This document shows, one piece after another, positions 25,493 through 34,698 of a stretch of DNA of 64,000 nucleotides. The DNA comes from Akkermansia sp. (GTDB lineage Bacteria; Verrucomicrobiota; Verrucomicrobiia; Verrucomicrobiales; Akkermansiaceae): positions 1-64,000 of the forward strand of contig JAFQGF010000037.1 of NCBI GenBank assembly GCA_017415555.1, written 5' to 3'. The position numbers were made by a program, and so were the translations under genes. Below the pieces are notes generated by a model that saw only the letters and a list, made by a program, of their open reading frames with translations, was not told the origin of the DNA and ran no database searches. Numbering within the stretch: position 1 is the stretch's first letter; every line of letters begins with the position of its first letter.

Positions 25493-25545
25493 TCGATAGA
25501 ATAATCAACGCCTTTCCCGACAAGCCCCCCTAAGCTCGACAAATG
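25493..25545. repeat. Dispersed 53-bp motif also present at 37668-37720
   Basis: TCGATAGAATAATCAAC and CCCCTAAGCTCGACAAATGG blocks match the left arm of the inverted-repeat element at 37634-38154 almost base for base. The surrounding stretch 25360-25588 has no supported gene. Confidence 0.6.
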
Positions 25546-25588
25546 GGACTCGTGAGGCGTTAGCCTGGACAGTGGGTATCTCTGCGTT

Positions 25589-26101
25589 TTAGTTTGCAAC
25601 GTCTTTTTTGAATTGCTGGACTTTCTCTCTGGCTTCCCGGATGGCGGGCAAGTCCATAAGTGATTTGTATGCTGCATCCGGCAGGACAATTTGCGGGGGC
25701 ATACATCCTGTGTTATCCTTCTGTTCCGCCAGTCGAGCCAGTTCTTCTTTTTCTTTGCTCTTGCTCCATATGAACTCCAGATTCAGCCATTCTTTCTTGT
25801 TGTCGGCGTCTGTCCAGCAAATACAGGTGATGGTTAACCCGGGGTGCGGAATTGCGATATTCGCCGGACTGTATGTGGCCGCGGAACCTTGTTGAACGAT
25901 GTTGCGCACGATGGCCGAGTCTTCATCATTCAGACGTATAGCAATGAACTCATGGGGGATGAACTCATGATTCACAATGATTTCTGTCGTTGTTGCAGCT
26001 GAGGCTGCTTCCTGAATAATCTCGGAGCGGAGGGCATTATCGGAACAGCAGCTGAGTAGTAGTCCGGAAATGGCTGTGGTGATGATGTGTCGCATGTTCA
26101 T
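25589..26101 (-). CDS. Lipoprotein, unknown function
   Basis: 170 residues beginning MNMRHIITTAISGLLLSCCS, with a lipobox-like LLSC. The mature part shows no recognisable domain: HEFIPHEFIAIRLNDEDSAI, AIPHPGLTITCICWTDADNK, then a charged helical end (EAREKVQQFKKDVAN). The frame is open well upstream, but the signal peptide fixes the start at 26101 or 26095. It is the most distal gene of the minus-strand series behind clpPX, 25 nt from the previous one. Confidence 0.65.
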   Translation of the reverse strand: MNMRHIITTAISGLLLSCCSDNALRSEIIQEAASAATTTEIIVNHEFIPHEFIAIRLNDEDSAIVRNIVQQGSAATYSPANIAIPHPGLTITCICWTDADNKKEWLNLEFIWSKSKEKEELARLAEQKDNTGCMPPQIVLPDAAYKSLMDLPAIREAREKVQQFKKDVAN

Positions 26102-26126
26102 AGGTGTTATTGTGAGATAGGAAAAC

Positions 26127-26879
26127 TTACACCTCGGTCTTTTTCTTCCTTGGCTTGCGTGGCTTGGGGGGCGCATTCGGGTCGACTTCCTTTTTCTTGC
26201 GCGGAGCACGGGGCTTTTTGGGGGCATCGGGGGCCTCTTCTTTTTTCTTGCGCGGAGCGCGAGGCTTTTTGGCTGGAGGCGGTGTGGGGGATGACTCCAG
26301 AGTGAAGGTCGGCTGCTCCGGCTCGGGGGCTCGGCGGGGCGGAGTCTGAGATTTCGCAGGGGCTTTCGGCTGAGCCGGGCGCTGGGTGGGCTTGCGTACG
26401 GCAGCGCGGCGCTTGCGGGGGAAGAGTACAAACCAGGCGGGCAATCCCAGCGAGAGAGAGAGAGCAAGCAGCATGCAGTCTGCTCCCCACAGGAACTTCC
26501 ACTTGTAGACATGGCAGTGGGTGGGATCCTGCGGGTGCGTGAGCAGCTCCAGCTGAGCACCGCAGGTGTAGTCCTCGTTATCCAGATCCGGAGCGGTGAG
26601 GGCACTGGTGCGGAAGCCGCCGGGCATGCTGAAGGCGAGGATAGGTTTGTAGGCTACGTCGCCATTCCAGGGCAGGTTGCCGTATTTGAGCGCCTCGGTA
26701 AATGATTCGAAGGGGCGCTGGCGCACATCCACCACGGTGGCGGGTACCACCACGGCTTCGTGAGCATAGAGGAGGGTATTGCTCAGGTTCCACAGTGCCA
26801 AGGCACCATAATACAGCCCGGCCAGCAGCATGAGTAAAAAGATGCCGCGCTGTCTGATGAACTGTTTGAGCTTTCCCAT
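26127..26879 (-). CDS. DUF3592-like membrane protein with H1-like basic repeat tail
   Basis: 250 residues. Two transmembrane segments (about 12-32 and 135-155) flank an extracytoplasmic domain containing VVVPATVVDVRQRPFESF, the layout of DUF3592-type proteins (assignment tentative). After residue 160 a long cytoplasmic tail consists of Pro/Lys/Arg and repeats of KKPRAPRKKKEEAPDAP, resembling histone H1 or AT-hook tails. The tail could bind nucleic acid or another polyanion at the membrane; that is inference. Confidence 0.7.
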   Translation of the reverse strand: MGKLKQFIRQRGIFLLMLLAGLYYGALALWNLSNTLLYAHEAVVVPATVVDVRQRPFESFTEALKYGNLPWNGDVAYKPILAFSMPGGFRTSALTAPDLDNEDYTCGAQLELLTHPQDPTHCHVYKWKFLWGADCMLLALSLSLGLPAWFVLFPRKRRAAVRKPTQRPAQPKAPAKSQTPPRRAPEPEQPTFTLESSPTPPPAKKPRAPRKKKEEAPDAPKKPRAPRKKKEVDPNAPPKPRKPRKKKTEV

Positions 26880-26894
26880 GGTGGTGGTGATGAA

Positions 26895-27785
26895 TCAGTT
26901 TACGGCTACGCGGTGCTCCCAGGGCTCGATGCGACCACGGGCAATGCAACCCTCTGCCCACTGACGGGCGGCGGCAGTGGCCGGCATGTATTCTTCCGTC
27001 TGCAGGGGCTGACTGCGGTAGCGAGGGTGAGCCAGTGCCGGCTGTTGCAGGTCTGCCAGCATGGCTCGCGCATCCGCAGCCGGGGCGCGGAAGATTTCGT
27101 CCGCCCGCGGCAGCTCCGTCAGCACCTCATCATTGGCAGCGAGGGTGCGTACTCCCACGCCGAACTGGGCCGCCAGACGGGTGAGCTCCTCGGCAGCCTC
27201 GGCATCGTCCCCCACGATGAGCAGCTCTGCCTCTTGCGCCCACAGGCCACAGGCCAGTGTGCGGAAGAAGGCTCGGCGGCACTCTTCGGCGTCTTCTGCC
27301 GGAGCCACGCATACGGAGCGGTAGGCCGGCTGTTGCGGCGCGGTGGGGTCGATGATATAGGCTCCATCCGGCGTTGTGGTGCCGGTGGGCCATTGCACGG
27401 CCACGAGGTCGGGGTGTTCCCAGCTGTCTTCATCCGGCGGGTAGGCAAACACGCCCAGCCCGGCCGTGTCGTACAGGCGCACAGCCAGGGCAAAGGCTTT
27501 GTGGAGCGGGGCGTCACCGTCGGCCTCGTCTGTAAAGACATTGTGCAGGGAGGGGACTTCTGCCTCCCCTCGCAGGTAATATCCCTGGCCATTGGGTACA
27601 CGCGCCAGGCAGGAGTCCGGCTCCAGTGCAATGAAGGAGAATTGGGAGCGCAGGGAGCGATCCGAGTAGGAATCCCCCAGTACGGCGCGTACGCGGGCAA
27701 TGAGCTCAGTACCCTTGATAGCCTCTTCCGCCCGGGTCGGTAATAGGTCGGGTAGAATCTCCTCGAGTTTGTCTCTCAGGCTCAT
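26895..27785 (-). CDS. Unknown 296-residue soluble protein between tsaD and the DUF3592-like gene
   Basis: No signal peptide. The N-terminal 70 residues look like a small helical, possibly winged-helix domain (AIKGTELIARVRAVLGDSYS, DRSLRSQFSFIALE, GYYLRG). The rest is an Ala/Glu-rich alpha/beta region with LFVVGDD-like strands (AELLIVGDDAEAAEELTRLA) followed by LRTLAANDEVL. It starts 4 nt upstream of tsaD's end in the same direction, so it is cotranscribed with tsaD. I do not recognise the family. Confidence 0.7.
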   Translation of the reverse strand: MSLRDKLEEILPDLLPTRAEEAIKGTELIARVRAVLGDSYSDRSLRSQFSFIALEPDSCLARVPNGQGYYLRGEAEVPSLHNVFTDEADGDAPLHKAFALAVRLYDTAGLGVFAYPPDEDSWEHPDLVAVQWPTGTTTPDGAYIIDPTAPQQPAYRSVCVAPAEDAEECRRAFFRTLACGLWAQEAELLIVGDDAEAAEELTRLAAQFGVGVRTLAANDEVLTELPRADEIFRAPAADARAMLADLQQPALAHPRYRSQPLQTEEYMPATAAARQWAEGCIARGRIEPWEHRVAVN

Positions 27786-27789
27786 GGTG

Positions 27790-28842
27790 TCAGGCTCGTG
27801 TTTGTGCGCCTGCCAAGCGCAGGTTTGGGTCTACGGGGGTATCCAGCGGCGAGAAATCGCCGACGCGGGCGCGCAGCAGGCCGGCGAAGGCTATCATGGC
27901 GGCGTTATCCGTGGTGAGGCTGTTGGGCGGCAGGATGAGTTCGATGCCGGCTTTCCGGCAGGCTGCTGCCAGTTCCCGACGCAAGGCTCCATTGCAGGAC
28001 ACGCCGCCGCTGACGGCCAGTACGCGGTGTCCTGTCTGTTTGGCTGCTCGTAACGCTTTGCAGATGAGCACCTCCACAATGGCGGCACGCACACCGGCGC
28101 AGAGGTCGCACATAGTCTGTTCATCCAGATTATTCGGGTTGCCGCTTGCCACCAGCCCGGGCAGGGTGTAGAGCACGGCCGTCTTGAGCCCGGAGAAGGA
28201 GAAATCCAGATGCGGCTCGTGCATCATGGGGCGCGGGAAGCTAAATCGCTCGGGGGCGCCTTTCTCTGCCCGTTTGTCGATTTCGGGGCCGCCGGGGTAT
28301 GGCAAATCCAGCATCTTGGCCACCTTGTCGAAGGCTTCGCCCGCAGCATCGTCTCTGGAACGTCCCAACAGGGTGTAGTTGCCGGAACCCTGCACATCCA
28401 CCAGCAGGGTATGCCCGCCACTGACGACCAGCCCCAGGTGGGGGATGAGGCCTTGAGGATGAGTAATGAAGGGGGAGAGCATGTGTCCCTCCAGATGGTT
28501 AACCGCCACGAAGGGCTTGCCGGCGGCCAGAGCCAGAGCCTTGGCCGCGGTGTTGCCCACCAGCAGCGCTGCCACCAGACCGGGACCGGCCGTGCTGGCA
28601 AAGACGTCCACCTGTTCGATGCGGCGGTCGGCTTTTTCCAGCGCTTCCTTCAGCACACCGGGCAGGTTGGTGGAGTGGTTGCGGGAGGCCAGCTCGGGAA
28701 TCACGCCGCCATAGAGGCGGTGCAGGGGAATCTGCGTGGAGATGACGGAACTGAGCAGGCGCGGCTGCGCTTCGCCCGGCACCTCTTCGATGAGTGCCAC
28801 GGCTGTTTCATCACAACTCGACTCGATTCCCAGTACCAGCAT
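27790..28842 (-). CDS. tsaD: tRNA N6-threonylcarbamoyladenosine transferase subunit TsaD
   Basis: 350 residues of the Kae1/Qri7/TsaD family. It transfers the threonylcarbamoyl group made by Sua5/TsaC (11391-12437) to A37 of ANN-decoding tRNAs. The start MLVLGIESSCDETAVALIEE, the metal-binding HLEGHML, GLVVSGGHTLLV and DDAAGEAFDKVAKMLDLPYP are all intact. It lies 5 nt after clpX and 4 nt before the next gene, giving a dense operon. The accessory subunits TsaB and TsaE are not in the window. Confidence 0.97.
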   Translation of the reverse strand: MLVLGIESSCDETAVALIEEVPGEAQPRLLSSVISTQIPLHRLYGGVIPELASRNHSTNLPGVLKEALEKADRRIEQVDVFASTAGPGLVAALLVGNTAAKALALAAGKPFVAVNHLEGHMLSPFITHPQGLIPHLGLVVSGGHTLLVDVQGSGNYTLLGRSRDDAAGEAFDKVAKMLDLPYPGGPEIDKRAEKGAPERFSFPRPMMHEPHLDFSFSGLKTAVLYTLPGLVASGNPNNLDEQTMCDLCAGVRAAIVEVLICKALRAAKQTGHRVLAVSGGVSCNGALRRELAAACRKAGIELILPPNSLTTDNAAMIAFAGLLRARVGDFSPLDTPVDPNLRLAGAQTRA

Positions 28843-28847
28843 GGCAC

Positions 28848-30203
<1,356 letters not shown>

Positions 30204-30217
30204 GAGAGAAAGGTGCG

Positions 30218-30832
30218 TTAGGCTTTCTTGCCGTGCTCTTTGTGCTCCAGCACGCGATCTACCAGGCCGTAGGCAAGGGATTCCTCAGCAGTCATGTAGT
30301 TGTCGCGGTCCTGGTCGGCCTTCACTGTGTCGAAATCCTTGCCGGTGTGCTTGGCCAGGATGCCGGTGAGGCGCTTATCCAAGCTGAACATGAACTTGAT
30401 GGTACGCTCCACATCGGCGGCTGTACCCTGGGCACCACCGCGTACCTGGTGAATCATCACATGCGAGTTCGGCAGGCAGAAGCGCTTGCCCTTGGTGCCG
30501 GCAGCCAGCAGCACGGAGGCCATGCTGGCGGCGATGCCGATGCAGTAAGTATTGATATCGCAGGAGATAAACTGCATCGTGTCGTAGATGGCAAGCCCTG
30601 CTGTCACGGAGCCGCCCGGGGAGTTGATGTAGATGTGAATGTCCTTCTTGGGGTCGGTCATCTGCAGGAAAAGCAGCTGAGCAATCACAGAGTTGGCCAC
30701 GGTGTCATCTATCTCCGTGCCGATGAAGATGACGCGATCCAGCAACAGGCGGGAGTATATGTCATAGGCCTTTTCGCCTTGGCCCGTCTTTTCGATGACG
30801 GTCGGTATGTAGTAATTTTTCGGAAGTTCCAT
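30218..30832 (-). CDS. clpP: ATP-dependent Clp protease proteolytic subunit
   Basis: 204 residues. Serine peptidase that forms the double heptameric chamber. Catalytic Ser in [14 protein letters not shown], catalytic His in [14 protein letters not shown], Asp in [19 protein letters not shown] and the YGLVD C-terminal motif are present. The ATG at 30847 lies inside the -10 box. ATG 30832 ([12 protein letters not shown]) with GAGAGG upstream is taken as start. Confidence 0.96.
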   Translation of the reverse strand: MELPKNYYIPTVIEKTGQGEKAYDIYSRLLLDRVIFIGTEIDDTVANSVIAQLLFLQMTDPKKDIHIYINSPGGSVTAGLAIYDTMQFISCDINTYCIGIAASMASVLLAAGTKGKRFCLPNSHVMIHQVRGGAQGTAADVERTIKFMFSLDKRLTGILAKHTGKDFDTVKADQDRDNYMTAEESLAYGLVDRVLEHKEHGKKA

Positions 30833-30845
30833 ATTGTTGCCTCTC

Positions 30846-30874
30846 ATTCTACCACAGCGTCTGCCCCGCGGGAA
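30846..30874 (-). promoter_or_regulatory. Putative promoter of the clpP-clpX-tsaD operon
   Basis: Good -10 TAGAAT on the minus strand, weak -35 (TTCCCG) at 17-nt spacing. The -10 box ends 13 nt before the chosen ATG. Confidence 0.45.
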
Positions 30875-30918
30875 GCGTCTTCTGTGGCATACTGGCTTGT
30901 TGGCGATTGCGTGCTGGC

Positions 30919-30952
30919 AAAAAAGGAAGCCCCGGTCGTATGACCGGGGCTT
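30919..30952 (-). terminator. Terminator of the citrate synthase gene
   Basis: Perfect 11-bp stem AAGCCCCGGTC/GACCGGGGCTT with a 4-nt loop, followed on the minus strand by CCTTTTTT. Confidence 0.93.
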
Positions 30953-30966
30953 GCATCAGAAAAAAA

Positions 30967-32109
30967 TCAGCGCATATCGAGCACGGGCACGAGCAGGGGC
31001 TCTTCCGGCCCGGTGTAGCGGGAGAGGGGGCGATAGAGGGTGTTGTCCTCCAGCTGCTCCAGAATCTGAGCCACCCAGCCGGCAGCGCGGGCAATGGCGA
31101 ACACGGTGGTAAACATGCGGGTGGGAATACCCAGGCTGTAATACACTGTGGCGCTGTAGAAGTCCACGTTGGCGTTCAGGTTTTTGCGGGCTCGCACCAT
31201 CTTGGCAATCATGTCGCTCATGCGAATCCACTTGGGCTCACCAATCGTCTGGGTGAGGCGGATGGCGATGCGGCGCAGCTGCGGGGCGCGCGGGTCGAGA
31301 GTTTTGTACACACGGTGCCCCATGCCGAAAATCTTCTCGCGGTTGGCAAGCTTTTCGTTCACATAGGATTCCACATTTTCCTCGCAGCCGATTTCCTTGA
31401 GCATCTCAATCACAGCCTCATTGGCACCACCATGCAGCGGCCCCTTCAGGGAACCGATGGCGGAGGTGATGGCAGAGTACATGTCGGAAAGGGTGCTGGC
31501 CGTCACACGGGCGGAGAAGGTGCTGGCGTTCATGCCGTGGTCAGCATGCAGGATGTAGGCCACATCCAGAATATGTGCCTCCTGCGGATCCGGCTCGGTG
31601 CCTTTCAGCAGCCACAGGAAGTGCGCGGCCTCATCCAGGTCTGTGCGGATGGGCGGCAGCTCCAGCCCCTGGCAGATGCGGTAGTAGTATGCAGCCATGA
31701 CTGGTATCTTGGCAATGAGGGAAAGGCCGATTTCCTTCATCTGGCTGGGATCCTTCGTGCGGTCATCGTACATGCCGAGCATGGAAACGGCTGTACGCAA
31801 CGCACTCATGGGGCGAGCTGTTTTGGTGGCGGTTTTGAAGAAATCCAGAATGGGCTGGGGCAATTCGCGGTCATTGCGCAGGCGCTGTTCCAGAGCGGCA
31901 AGTTCGTCGCGATTTGGAAGTCGTTTATTCAGAAGAAGGTAGACAATCTCTGTGTAACTGCAGAGGTCTACCAGGTCCTCAATCTCATACCCGCAGTAGA
32001 GGAGTCGCCCTTCCTCACCGCGCACATCACTCAGCCCGGTCTCGTTGGCGATGACGCCCTTAAGACCCTTGGCAAACAGGGGCTGCTCAGATGTCTGCTG
32101 TTCTTTCAT
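30967..32109 (-). CDS. gltA: Citrate synthase
   Basis: 380 residues, the shorter bacterial/archaeal-type enzyme condensing oxaloacetate and acetyl-CoA. Active-site segments: LHADHGMNASTFSARVTAST, GPLHGGANEAVIEMLKEIG, and GMGHRVYKTLDPRAPQLRRI. CoA/citrate-binding arginines near the C-terminus (SRYTGPEEPLLVP). 2-methylcitrate synthase is the main alternative in this size class, but there are no propionate-catabolism neighbours and mdh lies in the same window. A strong terminator follows it. Confidence 0.93.
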   Translation of the reverse strand: MKEQQTSEQPLFAKGLKGVIANETGLSDVRGEEGRLLYCGYEIEDLVDLCSYTEIVYLLLNKRLPNRDELAALEQRLRNDRELPQPILDFFKTATKTARPMSALRTAVSMLGMYDDRTKDPSQMKEIGLSLIAKIPVMAAYYYRICQGLELPPIRTDLDEAAHFLWLLKGTEPDPQEAHILDVAYILHADHGMNASTFSARVTASTLSDMYSAITSAIGSLKGPLHGGANEAVIEMLKEIGCEENVESYVNEKLANREKIFGMGHRVYKTLDPRAPQLRRIAIRLTQTIGEPKWIRMSDMIAKMVRARKNLNANVDFYSATVYYSLGIPTRMFTTVFAIARAAGWVAQILEQLEDNTLYRPLSRYTGPEEPLLVPVLDMR

Positions 32110-32125
32110 TCTTCGTTTCTATGTG

Positions 32126-32155
32126 GAAAACGCCGATGCGGTGCTGCCGCACCGG
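32126..32155 (-). terminator. Probable terminator of the YggL gene
   Basis: CCGATGCGG/CCGCACCGG stem (one G-U pair in RNA) with a 5-nt loop, followed on the minus strand by CGTTTTC. It separates yggL from gltA. Confidence 0.6.
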
Positions 32156-32205
32156 CTGAGGTTAAGTCTTATTGCGGGAATTTCGTCCCGAGCGGTTGCG
32201 GTGCA

Positions 32206-32529
32206 TCAGAAGTTGTACCAGGCGTCCACCAGCTCGCCGAAGGACTTAATTTCCACGTCCTCGCGGGCTTCCAGCCAGGTCTTCACAGCATCGCGCTGGG
32301 CTTCCGTAGTCTGGGTGGGGTCGGCGGCGTAGGCCACCAGGCTGCAGCCCTCCTCGGTCAGCAGTCCGTTGGTCTCCAGGCCGTTGGCGTCGATGCACTC
32401 GTCTACAAACTGGCGCAGAAATGCTTCACACTCAGGGCTTTCTACATCGCCTTTGTAGTCAAAGGTAAACTCAAAGCAGAGTTCGCGGAACTCGCCCACA
32501 CGGTACTTTTTGCGGAGTCGCTTTTTCAT
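32206..32529 (-). CDS. yggL: YggL family (DUF469) ribosome-binding protein
   Basis: 107 residues. Family pattern: basic N-terminus MKKRLRKKYRVGEFRELCFE, then FTFDYKGD, FVDECIDANGL, and the end VKTWLEAREDVEIKSFGELV followed by DAWYNF, as in E. coli YggL (WLEERKLDEVRTSELFDVWW). YggL binds the 50S subunit in E. coli; its exact role is still open. It has its own near-consensus promoter. Confidence 0.88.
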   Translation of the reverse strand: MKKRLRKKYRVGEFRELCFEFTFDYKGDVESPECEAFLRQFVDECIDANGLETNGLLTEEGCSLVAYAADPTQTTEAQRDAVKTWLEAREDVEIKSFGELVDAWYNF

Positions 32530-32538
32530 GGTACGCGC

Positions 32539-32567
32539 AGTATATCAAAGCCATCACCGCTTGTCAA
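32539..32567 (-). promoter_or_regulatory. Near-consensus promoter of yggL, near-leaderless
   Basis: Minus strand TTGACA, 17-nt spacer, TATACT. The -10 box ends 9 nt before the ATG. Confidence 0.82.
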
Positions 32568-32583
32568 TGACAAACATTAGCCA

Positions 32584-33279
32584 TCACAGTCCCTCGCTGG
32601 TGACTTTTTTGTGCGGATTTCGCTGTTGGTATTCCTCTTGTTGCTGTTGGCGCTGGGAGGATTGCAGGGGGATGATGATGGGTGAGGCCACAATAATGCC
32701 GCCGTACAGGAGCGTGTATTTGCACAGGTTGGTAAGAACTCCCAGGCTGAGGTCCGTGGCGTGTAGTGGTGCCTGAGCTATGGTGCGCCAGGTGCTTGCT
32801 GTGCCAGGGCGGTCTAAAGCTGCATGCAGGTGTATGAAGTATGCGTTGCGGATGGGTTGGGTATGCGGTGGTAACGCTTTGGCTCCATTAAAGTTGAAAT
32901 CGTGTTTGGGGATAGCTTTTCCTTTGTCGGAGATGAGGTAGGATTGTGCAGGAAGGGAGGAATCGATGGTGAAGTTGGCTGTCGTTTCTTCAGGAGATAG
33001 AGCAGGGGCGTAGAAATCGTTATCCAGTGCACGGATGATGGGGCGGTGAGCTTTGGCGTATTGAACTGTTACCTCGTAGTATGTTGTACCGTCTTTTCGC
33101 CAGGTGGCGGTGGGGGTGAAGCCACTTTGCCAGCGGGTGGGATAACTGCCGTTAATGAGGGCTACCCGTTTGTCGGGAGGGGCGAGTAGTTCGGCGGAGT
33201 TGAAACTGTGCGGGGGAATGCCGCAGCTGCTCAGCAGGGCGGCTGCGGCCAGGGTGCAGGGTAGTAGGTTCGTTTTCAT
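32584..33279 (-). CDS. Lipoprotein, unknown function
   Basis: 231 residues. Signal MKTNLLPCTLAAAALLSSC with a lipobox. Then GIPPHSFNSAELLAPPDKRV, a beta-rich middle (GTTYYEVTVQYAKAHRPII) and KHDFNFNGAKALPPH, which recalls the FDF/FDY motif of the 18640-20566 family. A C-terminal hydrophobic segment (LTNLCKYTLLYGGIIVASP) precedes a Gln-rich end. It is probably a distant member of the same lipoprotein family. The start is fixed by the signal peptide. Confidence 0.7.
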   Translation of the reverse strand: MKTNLLPCTLAAAALLSSCGIPPHSFNSAELLAPPDKRVALINGSYPTRWQSGFTPTATWRKDGTTYYEVTVQYAKAHRPIIRALDNDFYAPALSPEETTANFTIDSSLPAQSYLISDKGKAIPKHDFNFNGAKALPPHTQPIRNAYFIHLHAALDRPGTASTWRTIAQAPLHATDLSLGVLTNLCKYTLLYGGIIVASPIIIPLQSSQRQQQQEEYQQRNPHKKVTSEGL

Positions 33280-33292
33280 GCAAATTGTGTTA

Positions 33293-34480
33293 TCAGATGG
33301 CAGCCCGGTAGATGGCCTCAGCCGCTGCGGCATCCAGCGGGCGAACTCCCGGCAGGGTGCCCGTGCCCAGGCGCGAGCCATAAGTATCCACAGCCGCTTG
33401 TGCCATGGCGGCATAGTCTGCATCGGCGGGAATCCCCAACTCGCCCATGGTTTGAGGCAGTCCCAGTTCACGGTACCAGGCGCGCAGGCGGGCAATGCCT
33501 TCCTTCACTACCCTCTCCGTGTCGCGGGAGGGGGACACTCCCATCACATTCGTGGCCCACTGGGCAAAAATGCCGGGGTTGGCATTCCATACAGCCTCGA
33601 AATAGGCCGGCACAATGACGGCCAGCCCCGCGCCGTGCGGTACATCGTATGCGGCGCTCAGCTCATGCTCCAGCCCGTGGCAGGCCCAGCTCTGCTCACG
33701 CCCTATGCCCAGCAGGTTGTTGTGGGCTATTGTGCCGGCCAGTGCCAGTTGGCCCCATGCGTGCTCATTCTGCGGCTCGAGTCGCAGGATGCTGGCCTGC
33801 TGCATGATGGTGCGCATCGTGGCTTCGCCCAGGGCGTCCGTCAGTTCCGTCCCCTGTGTGTTGGTGAAGTAGCGCTCAAAGATGTGGCAAAGCATGTCGC
33901 AGGCACCATAGGCCATCTGCTCCGGTGGCAGGGTAAGGAAAAGTTCCGGGCTGACGATGCTGAGGGTGGGGCGCAGACTTTCGTGGCCATAGCCCAGTTT
34001 ACGCCCGGTTTGTTCGTGGGTCAGCACGGTGTTGGGGCTATTCTCACTGCCGGCGGCGGGCAGGGTAAGGATGGTGGCCACAGGAAGGGGAGCTACAGCC
34101 TGTTGTTCCTCGCGTGTGTAGAGCTTCCAGATGTCGCCGCTGTGCGGCACTCCCACGGCAATGGCCTTGGCGGAGTCGATGACACTGCCGCCACCCACAG
34201 CCAGCACGCAGTCCACGCCTTCCGTCCGCGCCAGTTCGATGCCTGTCCGCACCAGTTCTACACTCGGGTTGGGTTTTACGCCCCCCAGTTCGCACCAGGC
34301 AATGCCGGCCTCGTTCAGCGATGCCACCACGGCATCGTACAGTCCACTGCGTTTTACACTTCCGCCACCGTAGTGCAGCAATACTTTGCGCGCCAACGGG
34401 TTCAGCAGGCGGCCGATGTGGTGGTACTCGCCATGTCCGTAAATGTAGCGGGTGGGGTTGTAATAGTTGAAGCTGTTCAT
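33293..34480 (-). CDS. Iron-containing alcohol dehydrogenase, butanol dehydrogenase/YqhD type
   Basis: 395 residues, NAD(P)H-dependent aldehyde reductase/alcohol dehydrogenase. It begins MNSFNYYNPTRYIYGHGEYH as in BdhA/YqhD proteins. CVLAVGGGSVIDSAKAIAVG is the nucleotide motif, TLPAAGSENSPNTVLTHE replaces the classical TTAGTGSE. Metal ligands lie in ACDMLCHIFERYF and SWACHGLEHELSAAYDVPHG. Broad aldehyde detoxification is the usual role. It has a strong own promoter and a lipoprotein gene 13 nt downstream. Confidence 0.92.
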   Translation of the reverse strand: MNSFNYYNPTRYIYGHGEYHHIGRLLNPLARKVLLHYGGGSVKRSGLYDAVVASLNEAGIAWCELGGVKPNPSVELVRTGIELARTEGVDCVLAVGGGSVIDSAKAIAVGVPHSGDIWKLYTREEQQAVAPLPVATILTLPAAGSENSPNTVLTHEQTGRKLGYGHESLRPTLSIVSPELFLTLPPEQMAYGACDMLCHIFERYFTNTQGTELTDALGEATMRTIMQQASILRLEPQNEHAWGQLALAGTIAHNNLLGIGREQSWACHGLEHELSAAYDVPHGAGLAVIVPAYFEAVWNANPGIFAQWATNVMGVSPSRDTERVVKEGIARLRAWYRELGLPQTMGELGIPADADYAAMAQAAVDTYGSRLGTGTLPGVRPLDAAAAEAIYRAAI

Positions 34481-34493
34481 ACGTATGCTCCAT

Positions 34494-34521
34494 ATTGTAG
34501 CCTCGATTCCCCTATTGTCAA
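34494..34521 (-). promoter_or_regulatory. Promoter of the butanol-dehydrogenase-like gene
   Basis: Minus strand TTGACA, 16-nt spacer, TACAAT. The -10 box ends 13 nt before the ATG, with GGAG in between. Confidence 0.78.
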
Positions 34522-34613
34522 TCCTTTAGTGTTATTTGTCCGGAGATTATCTCATCTGGAAAGCGATACAATGCTTTCTCATCTGCATAGACGGCAATAT
34601 AGGTTGCGACGAA

Positions 34614-34646
34614 TTTCCCCGGGTATGCCTCGCATACCCGGGGAAA
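34614..34646 (-). terminator. Perfect 14-bp hairpin after the capsid gene
   Basis: TTTCCCCGGGTATG/CATACCCGGGGAAA with a 5-nt loop. No T run follows on either strand, so it may cap the capsid mRNA rather than terminate by the classic mechanism. Confidence 0.55.
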
Positions 34647-34698
34647 CCCATATGAATCAATAATATCAACTAATCGTCATGAACATCCGGATTCGGAA

